From assembly GCA_002412935.1 (NCBI GenBank), contig DHWA01000003.1:1-43015 (forward strand): a stretch of 43,015 nucleotides of DNA. The letters are read 5' to 3'. Under the pieces are notes generated by a model. It made no database searches. It worked only from the letters and a program-made list of their open reading frames with translations, and had not been told where the DNA came from. This stretch comes from Patescibacteria group bacterium UBA5194. GTDB taxonomy: Bacteria; Patescibacteriota; Gracilibacteria; BD1-5; UBA6164. Below, in pieces: positions 38,900 to 43,015 of this stretch (its first letter is position 1; each line of letters begins with the position of its first letter). Both the position numbers and the translations under genes were made by a program.

Positions 38900-39862
38900 A
38901 ACCAAATTAAAAAAGTACCCTAAAAGTATCATAAAAAATCCAATAATTCAAAAGAATGTTAAAAGCAATTTCATTTTCATTACTTTTTTTAGTATAAAAA
39001 ATTCTGGAAGTGAAAGCCCTACAACTGCCATCATAAAAGCAATTCCTGTTCAAAGTGGAATTCATTTTGAGATAAGAGCTTGAATAATTGGAATTATACT
39101 AGTAGCATTGGCATACATAGGAATTCAGATAATAACTGCTATCGGTACTGCAAAAGGATTGTTTTTTGTTATATATTTCTCAAAAAATCAAGTTGGAATA
39201 AATCCATGAATTAATCACCCTACTGCAACTCCAAGCAAAACATAAGGCATTATTTTCCAGATTAGAGCAAAACTATCTTTGCTCACTTTTTTGATAAATT
39301 TTTTCCGTTTAAATTCTTCTGTTTTTACATCTATTGGAGTACCATTATTTTTCCAGATAAAATCAGCAACTTCTCACTCCATTTTTAGTTTTCAGATTAT
39401 AAAACCTCAAAGCATTCAAAGAATCATTCATGAAATAACATATATCACAGTTACTTTTAATCCAAATAATCATAAAAACATAGCAACTGCAACCTCATTG
39501 ATAAGAGGAGAAGTTATAAGAAATGTAAAAGTTATTCCAAGTGGAATTCAGGCTTTCAAAAAACCAACAAACATCGGAATACTTGAACAACTACAAAATG
39601 GAGTAACAGCACCAAAAAATGAAGAAAGAAGATAATCAAATCCATACAACTTATTTTTTGCTAAAAAATCTCTAATTTTTTCAATTGGAAGAAAATGATT
39701 TACAAGAGTCATTAAATGAACTATGAAAATTAAAAGAATAAAGATTTTGATACTATCATATATAAAAAAATTCAATGATTCTCAAAGGTGAGTTCAGTTT
39801 AATTGAAGCCAAGTATACGTGATGTAATTAGCAAAAAACTGAATAGGATAAAAAATATTCAT
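38894..39862 (-). CDS. Permease of the ArsP/UPF0718 family
   Basis: This 322-residue membrane protein has about eight transmembrane helices. The family motif PFCSCSSIPMF (C90, C92) is followed by GIPLGITFTFLITSPLINEV. The second half has LGVAVGGLIHGFIPTG, VPIAVIIGIPMYANATSIIP and FMMAVVGLSLPEFFILKKVM. Members export trivalent organoarsenicals or metals such as Cu/Zn; the Cys pair probably handles the metal. It is third in an operon after an ArsR repressor and a thioredoxin-like protein, an arrangement usual for this permease type. A metal or metalloid is therefore the likely substrate; which one is not determinable. Confidence 0.9.
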
Positions 39863-39886
39863 GATTTTTTTAAATAATAATTAAAA

Positions 39887-40204
39887 TTAACAATTTCCAG
39901 AACAACAACAAGATTTTTTAGGAGTTTCTACATCCTTTGTTTCTGGGCAAGAATTATCATCACAACAATTAGATTTTAATAATTCTATAATTTCTTCAAC
40001 ACTCAAAACTTTTCCTGAACTAACTACTTTTTCATCTATTACAATTCAAGGTAAAGATATTATATTGTAAGACATAATTTCAACTATATCAGTTACTTTT
40101 TCTACATTTGCATTTATACCAGATTTTTCTAAAGCAAGTTTTACATTTGCTTCAAGTTTAACACAATTAGGACAACCTGTTCCAAGGATTTTTATAGTTT
40201 TCAT
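39887..40204 (-). CDS. Small thioredoxin-like (redox-active disulfide) protein with Cys-rich tail
   Basis: This 105-residue protein has a thioredoxin fold of the TM0996/MTH895 type: KTIKILGTGCPNCVKLEANV with C11-P-N-C14, then SYNIISLPGIVIDEKVVSSG and LSVEEIIELL. A cysteine-rich tail follows (NCCDDNSCPE and KKSCCCSGNC, nine Cys in 30 residues), unusual for the family and probably metal-binding. It lies between arsR and the ArsP-like permease. It may reduce the metalloid or hand metal to the permease; that is inferred from context. The SLPGIVID cis-proline region is intact, with Gly encoded by UGA. Confidence 0.9.
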
Positions 40205-40215
40205 AAATAAAAAAA

Positions 40216-40518
40216 TTAAAAATTAAAAATAGTTCAAACTAAGTTTTTTAGTTTAGTATAAGTTTCTGGATTTATGGAATAATAAATACTCGTTCAAATC
40301 CTCTCTTGTTTCAATAATCAAATCCTTTTAAATACTCATAAATGATGTGAAACAAGATTTTGTTTGAGATTTAAAACTTTTTCTATCTCACAAACACAAA
40401 GTTTTTCATTTTTTCATAAAATACATAGAATTTTTATTCTATTTGGTTCAGATAATATATTAAATGACTCTTTTATAAATTCCAAATCATCTAAATTCTC
40501 TAAACAAAAACAATTCAT
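40216..40518 (-). CDS. ArsR/SmtB-family metalloregulatory repressor
   Basis: This 100-residue winged-helix repressor has the metal-sensing C-V-C pair in helix 3 (KLCVCEIEKVLN, C41 and C43), as in ArsR. LKQNLVSHHLGVFKRIGLLK is the recognition helix region and RIGTSIYYSI the wing. Two further cysteines lie at the N-terminus (MNCFCLEN), which may form a third ligand. Metal binding releases the repressor from its operator. The perfect 24-bp palindrome at 40543-40566, 25 bp upstream of the ATG, is the obvious operator. It is first in a three-gene operon with a thioredoxin-like protein and an ArsP-like permease. Confidence 0.92.
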
Positions 40519-40542
40519 AAAAAATATTTAAGTAATAAACCC

Positions 40543-40566
40543 GTATATCAATATATATTGATATAC
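40543..40566. promoter_or_regulatory. Operator palindrome of the arsR operon
   Basis: GTATATCAATAT and ATATTGATATAC form a continuous perfect 24-bp palindrome, 25 bp upstream of the arsR start. Position and symmetry fit an ArsR/SmtB operator. Confidence 0.7.
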
Positions 40567-40675
40567 TATATTTTTGCAAGTTTTTTTTAGATTTTTTATT
40601 AATTTACACAAAATACTTATTGACTTTTTATATATTTATCTTATAATATTATAAATAGTTATTAACATCTTATAA

Positions 40676-42504
40676 ATGAGTTCTCCAGAATCAAATATAT
40701 CTTTAGAAAATCAATATACTAAAAAATTGGAACTGTCTATAACAGATCTGGTGATGAGCTTTTAGCAATCAGAATAATTAAAACCCTATCTAGTGCGGTT
40801 ATTACTACATTACATAATAGATGAAATAAAGAAGTAAATGATGATCTTTTTACAGATGTTTTGGATCATGTAGAAGATCAAAGTTTAAGAGAAAAACACC
40901 CTAGAATTATGCTTATTCTTGAAGATTTTATAAAAGCAAAAACTGAAGAAATTTTAAATATGAAAAGAGACTATACTCCAAATACTAAATTAGCTAAAAA
41001 AGAAACTGTTGAAGATATATTAAATTCTATTAGAAAACTAAAATGATTAATAGAAAAACACTTAAGTGAGATAAAATATAACAAAGAGACTATTACTGAA
41101 ATGGAAGGTACATTAGATAATACTAATTTTGATAAAAAAACTGTAAGATGAATAATAGATGAATTAAAAGCAGAATTTGAAAGTAATGTAGAAACTATAG
41201 AAGAGGCTTTAAAAGAAATTAATAACAAAAAAACTACTCTTATAGAAAAACATAAATTTGAAAGAAAAATAATAGATATAAAATTACCTCAAGATGAGAT
41301 AGAAAATATTAGACAAATTATAAATAATCTATATGAAAAATTATTACATCCTGATACAACAAAAACAATTCATAAAAAGAAATTAATTGATGAATATATT
41401 GAAATAATGGAAAATATGTTTGAATGAGATGATAAATTGGTAGCTATAAGTACTGTAAATTTTATGAATAATTATATAACAAATATAATATCTAGTGAGA
41501 AAACTAATAGTGAAAAAAGAGAATTTTTAAGACATAATTTATTTAAAGCTATAAATACTTGATATTTAGGTAATAAAGAAAAGGCTATTAGAATGTTGAA
41601 ATTGATATCTATAATTAAAATAAATGAATTATTAAAAGAAAAAGAAGCTGAAGATGAAGTACATACGATATCATATGTCCCTGAGAAAATCAAACTTAAA
41701 GTATTAATGAAATTTAAAGAAATTCTAAAAAAGTTTTGAGATAATGAAATCATAAATAGGAAAAATTTTAGCAATTTTATAATAAATTTAGATGAAGTTG
41801 CTCCGAAATTACTACAATATATAGTAGAGAAAAAAAATATCAACGATTTTAAAGTTGTTTATATAATACCTATTCTAGAAAAACTAAAAATTCCAGCTGA
41901 AGCTCATGATGATTTTATGGAAATAGTAGATTTTTATAATAAAAACTCAAAAGAAACAATTAAAGAATTATTAAAAAATGAAAAAAATGAAAAAAATCTA
42001 CAAGATAATAACCATTTACAAGCTCATGTTCATTTAAAAAACGCATTTGATAAATGTCTTAATGAACAAGATTTAAGTACTTGTAATCTTGTATCGCAAT
42101 ATGTACTAAATAATATTTTTTGAAAAATTTCAATAAATATAGCTGCAATAATTCAAGATAATAAACAAAAAGAAGAAACAAGTCTTAATCCAAAGGATAT
42201 TTCTTCAAGAATAGATAAATTAAATCCCTCATATAAAAAACAACATTTACAAATAGAACAACCTTTACAAATAGAACAACCATGAACTATATATTTAGAT
42301 AATCCTAAAATTAAATCTTTTTGTCAAGATTGTACAAAAGAATTCTTAAGTCATTTTCTTATCTCAAATAGAATAAAAAAAGATATTGAATTATTTATAT
42401 CTTTTTATTATTATTATTCTATATGAATACTTATACAAAATAAAGAAACTGGGAATAATTTTTATACTCAAGCTAAAAACAATTTAAATAAATTAAATAA
42501 GTAA
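40676..42504 (+). CDS. Large helical cytosolic protein of unknown function, with apparent frameshift near the start
   Basis: The ATG at 40676 reads MSSPESNISLENQYTKKL and runs into a TAG after 29 codons. A +1 step at the A6 run 40721-40726 joins it to a 580-codon frame (GTVYNRSGDELLAIRIIKTL...) that stays open to 42504. With one extra A the join reads TKKIGTVYNRSGDEL, giving about 609 residues. The protein is helical, charged and without signal peptide or membrane segments. It has a short tandem QIEQP repeat (HLQIEQPLQIEQPG). I recognise no family. The frameshift could be a sequencing error, a real mutation or slippage. Many UGA codons are in frame. Confidence 0.72.
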
Positions 42505-42791
42505 ATTTATATAATATAATATTGTACTAAAAAAACTGTATTATAAGCCATTATACTATAAAATAAATTCAAATATATCTATTTTTAAAAAAAACTTTAA
42601 AAAACATTTCCTTTTATAGAATTTATAAGTATAATGCTCTAAATAAGTTAATATATTTATTTACAGTTTATAAATATTTAGAAAATCACTTAAAAATTAA
42701 ATCCTAAAAAAATTCATTTCAAGTTTTTCATAAAATTTAAACTTTTTTAAAACAATTCTCTTATTTATTTTATATTTTTATTCTTTACAAA
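42505..42791. other. Intergenic region and long leader of the cold-shock gene
   Basis: The 287 bp are A/T-rich with no ORF of note. TATAAT-like motifs occur but no clear -35. The long leader before the cold-shock ATG is of the length seen for thermosensing leaders of csp mRNAs; I cannot show folding from here. Confidence 0.4.
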
Positions 42792-42989
42792 ATGGAAGGA
42801 ACAATTAAAAATTTAAATCCAAAAATGTTTGGATTTATCGCTCAATGAGCAGGACAAAATGATTTATTTTTTCATAAAAATGATCTTGAAGGTGTAGAAT
42901 TTGAAGATTTAAATCCAGGTGACAAAGTTACATTTGAAATCGGACAATCTCCAAAAGGACCTAAAGCAGTTAACATACAAGTTGCTTAA
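42792..42989 (+). CDS. Cold-shock protein (CspA family)
   Basis: This 65-residue single cold-shock domain reads MEGTIKNLNPKMFGFIAQGA. It has RNP-1-like MFGFIA, RNP-2-like DLFFHKND and final strand QSPKGPKAVNIQV. It binds single-stranded RNA/DNA and helps unfold mRNA. Length and layout are standard. UGA encodes one Gly (AQ-Gly-AGQ). It lacks the N-terminal extension of the other cold-shock protein at 1753-2118. It starts from ATG with an A-rich leader and no Shine-Dalgarno, near the right edge of the window. Confidence 0.93.
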
Positions 42990-43015
42990 TTAAAAGCAAA
43001 TAAAAAAACTCATCT

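Noticed and set aside
40676..40765. A separate 29-codon gene at the frameshift
   Set aside because: It joins smoothly to the next frame with one extra A, so a split gene is more likely than a tiny independent one.
1..43015. Mycoplasma-type code with UGA as Trp
   Set aside because: UGG is used for Trp throughout, UGA falls on invariant Gly positions, and the UCA tRNA has glycine identity features.

Overview
Organism. The window is very AT-rich and cannot be read with the standard code. Read with UGA as glycine (translation table 25), long ORFs with recognisable families appear on both strands. The glycines of invariant motifs are encoded by UGA in many genes: the ABC-transporter and DnaX P-loops, MurE GTNGKT, RsmE GPEGG. 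UGG remains the tryptophan codon, and every gene ends in UAA or UAG. A tRNA with a UCA anticodon and glycine identity features (G1-C72, C2-G71, U73) lies at 28527-28605. This points to Candidatus Absconditabacteria (SR1) or Gracilibacteria (BD1-5); I cannot decide between them. Most genes lack a Shine-Dalgarno sequence and start after an A/T-rich leader.

Layout. 1-6805 (minus): a decayed CYTH fragment, an SLH-domain secreted protein, a cold-shock protein, an inositol-monophosphatase-like enzyme, tRNA-Lys(CUU), an ABC exporter and dnaX. 7040-16419 (minus): an accessory block with a RhuM-like gene, four consecutive genes for exported or membrane proteins (an LCAT-like lipase, two unknowns, a probable beta-helix protein) and a Bro-N protein. 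Three transcription units in this block share an almost identical promoter that carries a palindrome. 16676-25347 (minus): murE, two tandem CYTH genes, pnp, an AI-2E family permease, an exported coiled-coil protein and a cysteine-rich exported protein with a Kazal-like segment. 25477-26106 (plus): lexA behind a promoter with a perfect inverted repeat. 26148-28363 (minus): an rRNA m5C methyltransferase and a TM-helix (MscS-like) membrane protein. 28527-30841 (plus): tRNA-Gly(UCA), a basic unknown protein, a lycopene-cyclase-domain membrane protein and rsmE. 31004-40518 (minus): a PiT phosphate transporter, an ECF sigma/anti-sigma/Kazal-inhibitor operon, a HEPN-like gene, an AlbA/Schlafen-type regulator, and an arsR - thioredoxin-like - permease operon with a 24-bp palindromic operator. 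40676-42989 (plus): a large helical protein with an apparent frameshift at an A6 run, and a cold-shock protein.

Most striking signal. Small palindromic repeats with TGTCAT...ATGACA ends are scattered through intergenic DNA and also inside genes, in frame. One 91-bp element is present in both dnaX and the rRNA methyltransferase gene, in the same orientation and reading frame. It adds a related peptide of about 30 residues to two unrelated proteins. This resembles the Rickettsia palindromic elements, but here it is open only because UGA is read as glycine.
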